A DNA stretch of 64,000 nt from DAOVXM01 sp963746255. GTDB taxonomy: Bacteria > Chloroflexota > Anaerolineae > Anaerolineales > UBA4823. The DNA is taken from assembly GCA_963746255.1 (NCBI GenBank), contig CAVVAJ010000009.1:1240001-1304000 (forward strand), given 5' to 3'. Positions within the stretch are counted from its first letter, which is position 1, and every line of letters starts with the position of its first letter. Positions 8,111 to 17,713 of this stretch are shown here, piece after piece. Position numbers and translations under genes: made by a program. The notes beneath the pieces were generated by a model, which was not told where the DNA came from, ran no database searches, and saw only the letters and a program-made list of their open reading frames with translations.

Positions 8111-11100
8111 CTAAAAGCCTTCCAATCGAGATAAGTCGACGACTTCATGGGCTAGTGCGGCAATTCGCTGCAGTAAACCGAGACGGTTACCCTGAACAAC
8201 CTCATCATCCACCATGACCAGGACATCATCAAAGAATTGGTTTATAGCTGGTATCATGGGAAGAAACGCGTTCAAAAAATCGTCAACGGCACCGGGTTTT
8301 CGGTCAGTTGCCTCGGCGGTTAATAAGGTTTTATAGAGATCAAGTTCAGCTGGCTCAACGAGCAGCGTAGGTTTCACTGCATATATTTGTTTAGTGGAAC
8401 GGGTAATCCTTACACAGCGGGCATAAGCAGGAAGTATTGTGTGCCAATCCGTTCGTGATGTCCAGCGGGTTAACTGATCAGCAGCCCGGGCTGCACCTGC
8501 AGGATTATAGCCCAGGGCGCTCACGACCGCCTCAACAACATCATATCGCCAATCCTGTTCCAAGAGCAAATTCCGCAAGCGTTCGATAATGAAATTTAGG
8601 CAGGCTTGTTCTGCCACCGCGCTGGCCGGGATGGGAAGGTTTTTTTCAGCGGTGTGAATTGCTGCGCGCAAATCAAGATCAAGATCCCAGGCGATCAAAT
8701 TCTGCACCAACCCCAGAGCTGCCCGGCGCTGGGCATAAGGGTCTTTATTCCCGGTAGGAGCTAATCCAGCGGTGAATAATCCAGCTAAGGTATCGAGGCG
8801 GTCAGCGATCCCAACCCAAAATCCAGCAGTTGATTTCGGTATCTCATCACCAGCAAAACGCGGTAAATAATGTTCGTAGATAGCCTCTGCGACTTGAGGA
8901 AGCTCGCCGGAATCAATGGCATAGTAGCGCCCCATAACACCTTGCAGCGAAGTCATCTCGACCACCATGTCAGTTGCCAGATCGGCTTTGCACAAATGTG
9001 CAGCCCGTTTGGCGACGTTGATATCAACATCGCCAAAATCAAATTGGTTCGCAAAAACTTCAACCAGTTTCTCTATCCGCTGAGACTTATCCAGCATCGA
9101 GCCAAGTTGGACCTGGAAAGTCAACGTGCTCAAATCCCCGCGGAAAACCTCCAGCGGTTTTTTCTGATCTTCTCGTACGAAGTATTCGGCATCTGCAAAG
9201 CGCGCCCGGATAACATGTTCGTTGCCTGCTTTGATCGTATCAGCCCCCTGACTTGAATACCCGTTATGTGGTGGTTTATTTGCGATGGTAATAAAGTAGG
9301 GCAGCAGTTTCCCGTCGCGCTCTACAGGGAAATAGCGTTGGTGCTTTTTCATAACGGAAACTAACACCTCACGCGGCAGCTGCAGATGAGAGCGATCAAA
9401 TTCCCCCAGCAAGGCGGTTGGGGCCTCAACGAGATTTGTGACTTCGGTCAGGAGGTTTTGATCAACCGCGATCTCTCCATGAACATCAGCAGCAAGCTTT
9501 GTCATCTGCCCCTCAATTACCGCGCGCCGCTGGTCTATGTCCAAGATGATGCCCTGCTCTTCAAGAAACTGGAAATAGGCCTGTGGATCTGAGATCTGTT
9601 TTTCAGCGGGTTCAAGGAAGCGCAAGCCGCGCGTTTCTCGCCCGGAAGTTAAGCCTGCATACATGAAGGGCACCGGTTCGTCACCATGTACCGCGAGGAG
9701 CCAGCGAATTGGGCGGGAGAAATTGACGTTATATTTGTTCCAACGCATTGATTTCTCAAAACGCAGGCCTGCGATTAGTTCCGGCAGCTTCTCTGATAAA
9801 ACTATCCGAGCAGGACGCCCCTTCTCGCTGACAGCGGCCACCACATAACGACCGCCATCCAGCTCCTGAATCAGCAGTTCGTCAACCGGGACTCCTCGGC
9901 TGCGGGCAAATCCAATCGCAGCCCCGGTTGGCGTACCGTCGGCTTCATAAGCCCGCGCCGCCGGAGGACCTTTTACGGTTTGCTCAAGATCTGGCTGTTG
10001 GCCAGCAAGTTCATCAATATACGCGACAATCCGGCGAGGCGTTCCAAACACTTTGATTGAACTATATGCGAGACGGGCTTCATCCAAAAGCGCTTCGAGG
10101 CCGGTATTTATCTGTTCAACAGCGCTCTCAAGGTCTGCTACCGGAAGCTCCTCGGTACCAATTTCCAATAAGAATGGCTTGGATGATTTATCAGCAACTT
10201 CGTAAATATCATCCTCAACTCCACGAACTTCGGTAACCAATTCCAATGGATCTGCATCATCCAACCAAGGAAATTCCAGATGCATTCTTTGTTCAATATA
10301 TGCCTCAGAAATACGTTTTGATAGTTCCCGCATCCGGCCGAAATACGCTTGCCGGTCAGTGACGCCAATTACACCGCGTGAATCCAATATGTTGAAAGTA
10401 TGGGAACATTTCAGTACATAATCATGGGCTGGTAAAACAAGCCTTTTTTCTAAGCAGGCCTCAGCTTCAGATTCAAACAAATCATACATTTGGCGCAATC
10501 GATCCACATCTGCGGTCTCTAAATAATACGCCGAGTGCTCCTGCTCAGCCTGCAGGTTGACATCACCATCAGTCAAGACCGGACTCCATTGGATATCACG
10601 AAAACTATGCACCCGTTGGAGTGCAATCGCTATGCGTTCGAGCCCATAGGTGATTTCCACCGATACCGGGTCTAGGATTTGACCACCAGATTGTTGGAAG
10701 TAAGTAAATTGAGTGATCTCCAGTCCATCAAGCCACACTTCCCAACCCAATCCCCAGGCACTTAACACCGGGGATTCCCAGTTATCTTCAACAAACCGGA
10801 TGTCGTGTTCCAGCGGGTCAATCCCCACCGCTGCTAAGGATTTCAGATAAAGCTCTTGTGGATTGCCAGGATCAGGTTTCAATATCACCTGGATCTGGTA
10901 GTGCATCTGCATGCGATTGGGATTTTTTCCATAACGCCCATCGTCTGGGCGGATAGAAGGTTCTACATAAGCAACCCGCCAGGGTTCGGGTCCCAAAACC
11001 CGCAAAGCCGTGGCGGGATTTATCGTCCCGGCACCGACTTGGGTGTAGTACGGCTGCCAAATCAAGCAGTCTTGTTCTGCCCAAAATTCAAGCAACTTCA

Positions 11101-11134
11101 TGATTATCGATTGGAAGTTCAAAGGCTTCGGCAT
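8111..11134 (-). CDS. glyQS: Glycyl-tRNA synthetase, fused alpha and beta chains
   Basis: Charges tRNA-Gly. Residues 1 to about 295 are the class II catalytic alpha chain: NFQSIIMKLLEFWAEQDCLI, QPYYTQVGAGTINPAT, RMQMHYQIQVILKP and WLDGLEITQFTYFQQ. From about 325 (LLEIGTEELPVADLESA) the beta chain begins, with VKGPPAARA, RFEKSMRWN and KKHQRYFP, and it runs to an anticodon-binding-like C-terminus. Most bacteria make these as separate glyQ and glyS products; single-chain fusions are known in some lineages. At 1007 residues there is no truncation. The start has GGAGTAGGA immediately upstream. Confidence 0.95.
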   Translation of the reverse strand: MPKPLNFQSIIMKLLEFWAEQDCLIWQPYYTQVGAGTINPATALRVLGPEPWRVAYVEPSIRPDDGRYGKNPNRMQMHYQIQVILKPDPGNPQELYLKSLAAVGIDPLEHDIRFVEDNWESPVLSAWGLGWEVWLDGLEITQFTYFQQSGGQILDPVSVEITYGLERIAIALQRVHSFRDIQWSPVLTDGDVNLQAEQEHSAYYLETADVDRLRQMYDLFESEAEACLEKRLVLPAHDYVLKCSHTFNILDSRGVIGVTDRQAYFGRMRELSKRISEAYIEQRMHLEFPWLDDADPLELVTEVRGVEDDIYEVADKSSKPFLLEIGTEELPVADLESAVEQINTGLEALLDEARLAYSSIKVFGTPRRIVAYIDELAGQQPDLEQTVKGPPAARAYEADGTPTGAAIGFARSRGVPVDELLIQELDGGRYVVAAVSEKGRPARIVLSEKLPELIAGLRFEKSMRWNKYNVNFSRPIRWLLAVHGDEPVPFMYAGLTSGRETRGLRFLEPAEKQISDPQAYFQFLEEQGIILDIDQRRAVIEGQMTKLAADVHGEIAVDQNLLTEVTNLVEAPTALLGEFDRSHLQLPREVLVSVMKKHQRYFPVERDGKLLPYFITIANKPPHNGYSSQGADTIKAGNEHVIRARFADAEYFVREDQKKPLEVFRGDLSTLTFQVQLGSMLDKSQRIEKLVEVFANQFDFGDVDINVAKRAAHLCKADLATDMVVEMTSLQGVMGRYYAIDSGELPQVAEAIYEHYLPRFAGDEIPKSTAGFWVGIADRLDTLAGLFTAGLAPTGNKDPYAQRRAALGLVQNLIAWDLDLDLRAAIHTAEKNLPIPASAVAEQACLNFIIERLRNLLLEQDWRYDVVEAVVSALGYNPAGAARAADQLTRWTSRTDWHTILPAYARCVRITRSTKQIYAVKPTLLVEPAELDLYKTLLTAEATDRKPGAVDDFLNAFLPMIPAINQFFDDVLVMVDDEVVQGNRLGLLQRIAALAHEVVDLSRLEGF

Positions 11135-11197
11135 TCCTACTCCAGCTAAATTCGAGGTAATTTTCCCCGCAAGTTATATTTGATCCGCCACGCAGCG

Positions 11198-12604
11198 CTA
11201 CAGGTTGCTTGCGCGCATGAGGAACACGATGAGTATGAAAATAATGATGACTGCAGCAATGATTCCAATCGCAGCGATACCAAACACTTTAAATTTGTCC
11301 TGAGGTCTATCACCACTTACTACGCCAGTTTGACCGTTGACAAACAACCGGTAGACTTTTCCGCGATAGCCGTAGCTACCAATCCACATAGGTAAGAGAA
11401 TCTGTCGATAAGTGATGCCGCTCCAGTTCAAAGCGCCACTCCGTAAATTACGGCGCGATTGTCCCGCAAGCACCCTTCCCCCTAAGCTGCGCTGCATCTT
11501 TTGAGCAACTTGCTCGCGCGCTAATAACGAGGCATCTGCCATGGAGATATCATATGCAAGTGTGTGCCACCCAGCAAGGTGTTCAGGGCTGAACTCGACC
11601 ATTGCAGTCAAATCATAGGGTTCAATCGCAGCAAGCTTTTTCCGGTCGATCGCTTTAAGCCCCGGTATCAGCACATCTTTGAAGTTTTCATATTCAACGC
11701 CGGATTGGGTATCCCACTGGGGCGTTCGGCTGGTGCCATCATTGACTTCGCAGGTCCACTGCATTTCCAGTGTGCCATCAAATATCCAGAAAGGATAATA
11801 TGCCGCCCGGATAGTCGAAGAGCGGACATTGCGGCGTAGATCATCAGGAATAAAGTTGCCGCTGAACAGCCACTGCTTTATCCGGCGAACAGCTTCCTGC
11901 TGGTCTATCTGCATTATAGCGATCGACTGTGGGTCGATTAACTCCTCAGTCTCGGCAGAGGAAATTAAATGCCGGGAACCACAGTACGGGCAGTGCTTCA
12001 CACGCTCCCCTTCAGCGAGCAAGGTCATTGCCCCACATTGGTCGCACACCAACCGGTGCTGCGCTTCAGCCCATCGGTGAGCGTGGGTTGTCGGGAGCTC
12101 AAAATCGAGTACCTGACCGCCTTTATCCGCTGTTGATGTATTTTCAGCTACTTGGATATATCCGCAGTATTCGCAGGATAAGCCACCTTCAGCATTATCA
12201 AAGATCATATGACCACCACATTGTGGGCATAGATACGTGGTGGATGTTCTAGCATCAGCAGGTTCTGAGGGCTGCGCGGAAATACCTTCGTGACCTTCAT
12301 CGAGCAAACGCCCCTTATCAAGTTTCTCAGAAAGTAAAACCAATCCACGCTTAGCAGCACTGTTGGTGGGATCGGCAGCCAAAGCAATCTCCAAATACTC
12401 TCGCTGCTCGTTGAGATCATCGGTCGTAGCCGAAAGCCATAACCAAGCGCGCGCATCGGCTGGAAGAATTTCGGTGGCGCGATCTAGATAATTTCGTGCT
12501 TGATCCCGGTTACCGCTCTTCTGCGCGGCGATGCCGCTTGATAAAAGCTCTTCGTACTGCTGCTGTTCGAAACTCTTCCGGTACCTTTTTGAGCGGGTAT
12601 GCAT
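11198..12604 (-). CDS. TPR and zinc-ribbon membrane protein
   Basis: The N-terminus (about 15-105) has tetratricopeptide-like helical repeats (QARNYLDRATEILPADARAW, YLEIALAADPTNSAAKRG). Two four-cysteine zinc ribbons follow: CPQC...CEYC (about 127-147) and CDQC...CPYC (about 187-207). A long middle domain of unknown fold comes next, and one C-terminal membrane helix at about 437-460. No catalytic motif is recognised. The arrangement suggests a membrane-tethered adaptor facing the cytoplasm. A consensus promoter lies so close to the ATG that the transcript would be nearly leaderless. Confidence 0.8.
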   Translation of the reverse strand: MHTRSKRYRKSFEQQQYEELLSSGIAAQKSGNRDQARNYLDRATEILPADARAWLWLSATTDDLNEQREYLEIALAADPTNSAAKRGLVLLSEKLDKGRLLDEGHEGISAQPSEPADARTSTTYLCPQCGGHMIFDNAEGGLSCEYCGYIQVAENTSTADKGGQVLDFELPTTHAHRWAEAQHRLVCDQCGAMTLLAEGERVKHCPYCGSRHLISSAETEELIDPQSIAIMQIDQQEAVRRIKQWLFSGNFIPDDLRRNVRSSTIRAAYYPFWIFDGTLEMQWTCEVNDGTSRTPQWDTQSGVEYENFKDVLIPGLKAIDRKKLAAIEPYDLTAMVEFSPEHLAGWHTLAYDISMADASLLAREQVAQKMQRSLGGRVLAGQSRRNLRSGALNWSGITYRQILLPMWIGSYGYRGKVYRLFVNGQTGVVSGDRPQDKFKVFGIAAIGIIAAVIIIFILIVFLMRASNL

Positions 12605-12613
12605 GGCGTATAT

Positions 12614-12642
12614 AGTTTACTCGTGGAGATATTGGCTGTCAA
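12614..12642 (-). promoter_or_regulatory. Sigma-70 promoter of the TPR/zinc-ribbon gene
   Basis: Minus strand: -35 TTGACA (12642-12637), a 17-base spacer, and -10 TAAACT (12619-12614). The -10 ends nine bases before the ATG at 12604, giving a leader of about three bases. No Shine-Dalgarno sequence is present. Confidence 0.6.
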
Positions 12643-12784
12643 ACCAACCAGCGCGTTTGAATCCTACCAGATATGACAAGCAATTAAGCTGTCAGCAGCG
12701 GCACCGGAATCGATGCAAATTCCCCTATGATACAAACGACAATGGACATTGATATAAGAAACTTGGAAGCCTTAACCCCCGCGA

Positions 12785-13663
12785 TTATGGAAGCTCACCA
12801 ACTTCCGCCGCCAAGTCACGCCTGCCAATCTCCAAATCCGGTACATATTCACGACCATCTTCAAAATGGATAATCGCCGGGGTTAAGAGACCGATGATGC
12901 CCATCAGCGTAGAAACGACACCGCCCATGAGAAACCAAGATTGGACCCCGATCCGGTCCGCGACCGGTCCAGCGATCAACAATCCTAGGGGAGACATGGC
13001 ACTGGCTACGCTCTCAATAAGCGTGAATACACGTCCCTGCATATCCGGTGCTACTGTAGCCTGCAGCGCCGCGTGCAGGGGTCCATTGGTGATCGGCAGG
13101 GAAAACCCAATAATCAGTGCCGCCCCGAGACCCAGAGGGAACAGATGCTCTGGTGTCAAACCCATTAGGACGGCACCAAAACCAATGCCAATCAAGCCGG
13201 CGAGAGAAGTCACGATTCTGCGCTTGAACCCACCCCAAACACCCAAAAGCAAGCCCCCGGCAATTATCCCCAAACCGGCAATCGAGTTTATCCAGGCAAG
13301 CTGAAAAGCACCGCCCCCGAAGTGCTGGGTGACCAGCAATGGGATCAGCGTGAAAGCAGGTGTGAGTAATAAGTTAATGAAGGTCGCCAGCAAACCAATC
13401 AGCAGCAATCCAGGCCAACCACGCACATATTGGAATCCTAATTTTAGCTCCTGCCAGATTGACGAACCCGCCTCTCCCGACGGGCTGCTTGTTCGCATTG
13501 GTTGGGGGATGAAGATAAAAAATAGCGGCAGGATAGCCACAATTGCCGTGGAGACATCGATGAAAAGGATACTTTGCATCGATAGCAGCTCAAGCAATAA
13601 TGCTCCCAAAGGTGCCGAAGCGATGTTCAAACCCCCGTTCAGCATCTGGTTTAAGCCCTGCAC
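12785..13663 (-). pseudogene. MFS transporter, C-terminal part (frameshifted)
   Basis: C-terminal two-thirds of a major facilitator superfamily exporter of the MFS_3/EntS-like kind. It has about eight hydrophobic helices and ends in a soluble acidic tail. The N-terminal part, 13590-14093, is in another frame. The product resumes as VQGLNQMLNGGLNIASAPLG, the conserved loop after helix 4. The break lies in the cacgcgcgag run at 13661-13670, where two bases (one CG unit) appear to be missing. The remainder is uninterrupted, so a sequencing or assembly indel is as likely as real inactivation. Confidence 0.75.
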
Positions 13664-14093
13664 GCGCGAGATGCTCCTTCGGGACCATTAAACTGGTGGA
13701 TGTTTGCATTGCTATGCGGTGAAACACACCCGCCAATGAACGGATAAACATCAGGCTGTATATGTGCCAGATTTGAACATATCCCGTCCAGAACAGGATC
13801 GCCAACCCAACCGTGGCAGCGGCAATCACAGCATCAGCAACGATCATGATCGCGCGCCGATTCCAGCGGTCGACCAACGCGCCGGCAACCGGTCCGAGGA
13901 TGATCGAGGGCACCAGTCCAACCAAGGTTGCCAATGCCAGGACTTTAGCAGATCCTGTTGTTTTCGTTAACCACCAAATGAGCGCAAACTGCACAAGCTG
14001 ACTGCCCAATAAGGATAAAGCCTGTACACTCCAGATGGTGAAGAAAGGCAGCGCCCATTTTTCGCCTGGTTGGGTCCTCTGCTCACTACTCAT
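13590..14093 (-). pseudogene. MFS transporter, N-terminal part (frameshifted)
   Basis: First four membrane helices of the exporter that continues at 12785-13663. The MFS loop 2-3 signature is present as GALVDRWNRRAIMIVADA. Conserved sequence runs to LMVPKEHLAR, then the frame is lost. The start at 14093 follows a GGAG-type ribosome site. The long AT-rich leader carries a promoter and a possible operator, suggesting regulated expression. Substrate is unknown; relatives export siderophores, drugs or macrolides. Confidence 0.75.
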
Positions 14094-14142
14094 AGCTTAA
14101 CTCCTCGTAATGTGGTCGATAGGTAACAGAATACTGATTTGC

Positions 14143-14209
14143 ATTGACTTTATTTAATGTCACAGTCAATAATTAATAAATATTCTACACATTATTTTAA
14201 TTTTGTCAA
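14143..14209 (-). promoter_or_regulatory. Promoter with inverted repeat upstream of the MFS gene
   Basis: Minus strand: -35 TTGACA (14209-14204), a 16-base spacer and -10 TAGAAT (14187-14182). Just downstream, at the expected transcription start, lies the inverted repeat ATTGACT (14143-14149) / AGTCAAT (14164-14170). This is a plausible repressor site. The whole 14100-14340 interval is AT-rich and otherwise empty. Confidence 0.5.
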
Positions 14210-14360
14210 TATGTGTTTATGTTTTATCAATATTATTGAGGAGAGATGTCAATTTCTTAATCCTGAAGATCAATACCTGCGGGCAGATCGACAGAGCCCT
14301 GCAGGGAAAGACAGGTCAATCCGCTTGATATTTAGCTATACAGCGCAGATAATGCTGTCT

Positions 14361-14717
14361 TTAACCCCCAACGAATTTCACTTTGTACCCCATTTCTCGC
14401 AGTGCTTGCGCAATTTTTTCGCGATGGTCCCCCTGAATCTCGATTTCCGTCCCTTTAATCGTTCCCCCAGAACCGCAAATTTGTTTCAGCTGTTTGGCAA
14501 TTGCTTTGGAGTCAGCGGGAGTCAATTGCAGGTCACGGATCACTGTGACTGTCTTTCCCCCTCTCCCCTTACGCTCACGGTAGAGTGCTGCGGTTTGTTC
14601 CCTGGGTGGTAAGCTCTTTGGTTTTCGGCAAACGCACGGGAACTTCTGGCAGCGCGGGCAGCGTTTTGAGAAATTGGGATCAGTTGAATAAACTGTCGGG
14701 CGGTGGTCTTTGACCAT
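14361..14717 (-). CDS. yciH: SUI1/eIF1-family translation factor YciH
   Basis: Bacterial homologue of eIF1, implicated in start-codon fidelity. The 118-residue product begins with a possible zinc-knuckle segment (CPRCQKFPCVCRK, about 21-33). The SUI1 fold follows: GGKTVTVIRDLQL, KQICGSGGTIKGTEIEIQG and the C-terminal YKVKFVGG. I chose the ATG at 14717, which has GGAG seven bases upstream; an in-frame ATG at 14750 would add 11 residues without a ribosome site. Confidence 0.88.
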   Translation of the reverse strand: MVKDHRPTVYSTDPNFSKRCPRCQKFPCVCRKPKSLPPREQTAALYRERKGRGGKTVTVIRDLQLTPADSKAIAKQLKQICGSGGTIKGTEIEIQGDHREKIAQALREMGYKVKFVGG

Positions 14718-14953
14718 CTCGAATCTCCATTGCATGCTGATGATCGGCACTTACCAGCTTATGTCAAATCATACACCATGATCAACTCACTTCTCGATGG
14801 AATCTTAAAAATCACATTCGTTTGTATTCTCATCGAGGATCAACGTTCTTCCATGCTTCACAAGGCGCAGCTCGAATTAAATATCCCATCCTGATACAAT
14901 ACCCCTAAACAGCAGCCGGCCTTCGCTGCTTGGCAATGTAACAGGGAACGAAG

Positions 14954-16429
14954 ATGGATCTCAAAAAAAATAACAAATATACTTTTCTCATAACCTTCTT
15001 TGCTGCTGTTATTGCTCTCGCAGCCTGCCAAGCAGCACCAGTTGGTGAGCAGCACGAAATTACTGTTCTGTACACGAACGACGAACACGGTTGGATGCAG
15101 GGCATGCAATCTGGGCAAGGGCCCGCCCACCTGCTAGGCCTGCTGCAGGAAGAAAACGGCTACCAGGTAGACCCAGCGGTGATCTTGCTCAGCGGCGGAG
15201 ATAACTGGACCGGCCCGGCCATCTCGACTTGGTTTGAGGGAAAAAGCATGGTCGAGGTGATGAACCAGATGGGCTACTCGGCGTCCGTAATCGGAAACCA
15301 TGAGTTTGATTTCGGTCTTGAAGCGCTCAAGCAGCGGATAGCAGAAGCCGATTACCCATATCTAGGCGCCAATATCCGCAATAAGAGCGACGGGGAAATC
15401 CCTCACGATCTAGGTGTTGAGCCATTTTCAATCATCGAAGTCAACGGCATTAAGGTGGCGCTGCTCGGCTTGAGTACCACACTTACCCCATCGGTGACCA
15501 ACCCGGCAATTGTCGCCGATTATGATTTCATCGATTACGAAACTGCGCTGAGGGAAATCGTACCCGTCGTAAAGGATCAGGGGGCAGAATTGATTTTAGT
15601 CCCCAGCCACATATGCACATTGGAGCTCGCAGCACTCGCCGCACGTGTATCCGATCTGGGCATCGCTATGCTGGGCGGTGGACACTGCAACGAATTCTTG
15701 GCAGAACAAGTTGCCGGTACAGTCATCCTGTCGGGCGGCTACCACTATACTGGCTATGCTTATGCCACATTCTCATTCGATCCAAACACTCAGGAATTCC
15801 ATATTGCTGATATCGGTATTAAACAGAATAAGTCCGGAGTTGAAGACCAACAAGTTGCCGAGATTGTTCAAAAGTGGCAGGATAAAACCAACCTGGAGTT
15901 GAATAAATCGATTGGATACTTGCGTTCGGAAATCCCCCGACGCAGCCAGACCATGCAAGCCTTGATCACTGAAAGCTGGTTGAGGGGATACCCCAATGCT
16001 GATATCGCACTGACTAACCTGGGCGGCATACGTGACAGCCTGCGCGCTGGTGATATCACACTCGCTGATGTGGTGAGTGTGATGCCGTTCAACAATGTCT
16101 TGGTAGATGTCATGCTGACCGGAGATCAGCTCTTGCAGGTGCTCGAAGTTGACCCAATGGGCCTGGCCATCGGCGGTATGTACCAGGAAGGAGGCACCTG
16201 GTGGCTGGATGGGACCGGAGCCCCACTCGATGGGCAGCAGACTTACCATGTGCTGGTGAACGACTTTATGCATGCCGGAGGGGATGATTACACCTTGTTG
16301 GCTGAATACGATCCAGCTGCTTATAATACTGCAATAGACTGGCGCCAACCGGTAATCGATTGGATCACCGCTCAGGGTTCCACTGAAACAAATCCGATTG
16401 ACGAAATGATCACTTCCCTTAAGAATTGA
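14954..16429 (+). CDS. 5'-nucleotidase/metallophosphatase-type lipoprotein
   Basis: Exported calcineurin-like phosphoesterase of the UshA/5'-nucleotidase family, likely hydrolysing nucleotides or other phosphate esters at the cell surface. Signal peptide with lipobox ALAAC (Cys near 26). Metal-site motifs: LYTNDEHGW (about 38), SGGDNWTGP, GNHEFDFG (about 118), PSHI, and GGHCNEF, where the usual second His of GHxH is Asn. The C-terminal 5'-nucleotidase domain (about 320-480) contains NLGGIRDSL and VLVNDFMHAGGDDYTL, the substrate-binding region. Full length at 491 residues. It stands alone; the ribosome site is weak. Confidence 0.87.
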   Translation: MDLKKNNKYTFLITFFAAVIALAACQAAPVGEQHEITVLYTNDEHGWMQGMQSGQGPAHLLGLLQEENGYQVDPAVILLSGGDNWTGPAISTWFEGKSMVEVMNQMGYSASVIGNHEFDFGLEALKQRIAEADYPYLGANIRNKSDGEIPHDLGVEPFSIIEVNGIKVALLGLSTTLTPSVTNPAIVADYDFIDYETALREIVPVVKDQGAELILVPSHICTLELAALAARVSDLGIAMLGGGHCNEFLAEQVAGTVILSGGYHYTGYAYATFSFDPNTQEFHIADIGIKQNKSGVEDQQVAEIVQKWQDKTNLELNKSIGYLRSEIPRRSQTMQALITESWLRGYPNADIALTNLGGIRDSLRAGDITLADVVSVMPFNNVLVDVMLTGDQLLQVLEVDPMGLAIGGMYQEGGTWWLDGTGAPLDGQQTYHVLVNDFMHAGGDDYTLLAEYDPAAYNTAIDWRQPVIDWITAQGSTETNPIDEMITSLKN

Positions 16430-16490
16430 GTAGGGGGGTGTTCAAGTGCTTAGGCATGCATGAATGTTTCATTCATTAGCCGAGTGGCTA

Positions 16491-16563
16491 CGTCCTTGAC
16501 AAAGCTTAAAGTGTTCCGTCTCACTCAATTCTTACTAGACAATCAAATTTGACGGAACACTAG
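16491..16563. repeat. Palindromic repeat, copy 1
   Basis: Shares cgtccttgacaaagcttaaa and the following gtgttccgtct with the copy at 16946. It contains an 11-base perfect inverted repeat, agtgttccgtc (16510-16520) / gacggaacact (16551-16561). It could be a miniature transposable element or part of one; the family is not recognised. Confidence 0.6.
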
Positions 16564-16945
16564 TACCGGGAAGTGACCAGATTAGATTGCGGTGGCCTCC
16601 ATACTCGTAATCGCCCTGTATCAACTCCTAGCCCCCAGCGTCACTTGAGCGTGTGATTACCAATAATGTTTTAATAGACTCTAACAATTGGCCAAAAAGT
16701 AATAGTATTTGTCCTCGAAATGGAAGTGTTCTACAAACCCGTGATGAGACGTCTGCGTAACCTAATAGAGCCAGGGAATTGAAAATGACACGCGTATGCC
16801 AGATGAACTTATCCGATAGCTTGTGCAGCTTTTGAGTAGCGCAGGAGAAGCAACACAACTCATCAATCTTTGGCAAACATTTTTGTTACAATAAACACCA
16901 GTGCTTTGTCAAGAAAGAAAGTTTCAACCGATATCCGAGTTAATT

Positions 16946-17019
16946 CGTCCTTGACAAAGCTTAAAGTGTTCCGTCTACACTCGAATCTAACCAAACAACC
17001 AAATTTGATGGAACACTAA
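16946..17019. repeat. Palindromic repeat, copy 2
   Basis: Second copy of the 16491 element, with one mismatch in its right arm: agtgttccgtc (16965-16975) / gatggaacact (17007-17017). It has an extra 11-base inverted repeat to its left, gctttgtcaag (16903-16913) / cttgacaaagc (16950-16960), absent from copy 1. Confidence 0.6.
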
Positions 17020-17087
17020 TGTTCATCAACTGAGTAATACAGGTTGAGACTCTCCATTGAGAGCGCTTGAGCTGAAGCGGATAAAGT

Positions 17088-17342
17088 ATGGATATCGAGT
17101 TGTATCGAGGATATTTAAACCATTACATAAATGACGCGCTGGCAAACAGCGACGGCACCCATTCTGGAATCACTGAGCACCTTCAGTCGGTAAAAGTCTC
17201 GGGTATCTTGGTGCGCCATAAAGCAGAAAAGAAACGCGCTCGGGAAGATGCCATAACGGCGTTTCAAGATCACCGCCACTGGCCGCTGGAGATCATCATC
17301 TCGCACCTAGGTTTAGATCGAGAAGATTTCACCGCCAGCTAA
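17088..17342 (+). CDS. Small hypothetical protein (84 aa)
   Basis: No recognised family. The product is hydrophilic and helical, with a charged middle (RHKAEKKRAREDA) and no signal or membrane segment. Only a weak purine-rich stretch precedes the ATG. It lies just after repeat copy 2 and before a 370-base gap with hairpins. It may be a real short gene or a chance frame. Confidence 0.4.
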   Translation: MDIELYRGYLNHYINDALANSDGTHSGITEHLQSVKVSGILVRHKAEKKRAREDAITAFQDHRHWPLEIIISHLGLDREDFTAS

Positions 17343-17596
17343 CGGCTACCCGGTCCAACCTTATCCTTGGCAGTGATTTTTACTAACCACCTATCTAACC
17401 CCAAGTAGCGATAAACAACAAAACCACGGGCCAGACGAGTCTGTCAACCCGTCAAGGCAACTGTTAACCTTGTTGCTTAGAGATGGAGCAAGTATTTTTA
17501 CAATATAGACATCAGCTTACGGATATGCAAGCAGCGCTAAAGATATATCGACAGGGTGCGTTAATAGGGATAGACACTTGGGCGAGTGTCGATAAA

Positions 17597-17645
17597 AGGG
17601 CTAGCATTCATGATGTTTCACTGAACCAGCTAGCCCTATTTCTTT
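17597..17645 (+). terminator. Hairpin terminator candidate
   Basis: Nine-base perfect stem agggctagc (17597-17605) / gctagccct (17629-17637) followed by atttcttt. It lies 250 bases beyond the nearest plus-strand gene. Confidence 0.45.
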
Positions 17646-17661
17646 AACCGACAAGCTGCCA

Positions 17662-17692
17662 GAAAAAACGCCCCAAAACTGAAGTTTGGGGC
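17662..17692 (-). terminator. Rho-independent terminator of the DUF11 protein gene
   Basis: Stem gccccaaa (17670-17677) / tttggggc (17685-17692). On the minus strand it is followed by GTTTTTT, just downstream of the stop codon at 17714. Confidence 0.75.
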
Positions 17693-17713
17693 AAATATAT
17701 ACTAACCGTTCGA

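Larger units (their letters stand above)
16430..17087. other. Intergenic stretch with two palindromic repeat copies
   Basis: A 658-base gap with no convincing gene. It is marked by two copies of a roughly 73-base element (16491-16563 and 16946-17019, described separately) separated by about 380 bases of unrelated sequence. A short reading frame on the minus strand between the copies (16628-16876) has no ribosome site and no recognisable motif. Confidence 0.6.
17343..17713. other. Intergenic gap with three hairpins
   Basis: No gene seen. It holds the small inverted repeat gacact/agtgtc (17573-17590), the plus-strand terminator-like hairpin at 17597-17645, and the minus-strand terminator of the DUF11 gene at 17662-17692. 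Confidence 0.5.

Noticed and set aside
14157..14612. Plus-strand frame opposite yciH
   Set aside because: Overlaps the clearly coding SUI1 gene and its AT-rich leader; translation lacks any family pattern.
16628..16876. 82-residue minus-strand frame between the two palindromic repeats
   Set aside because: No ribosome site, no motif; the interval looks non-coding or degraded.
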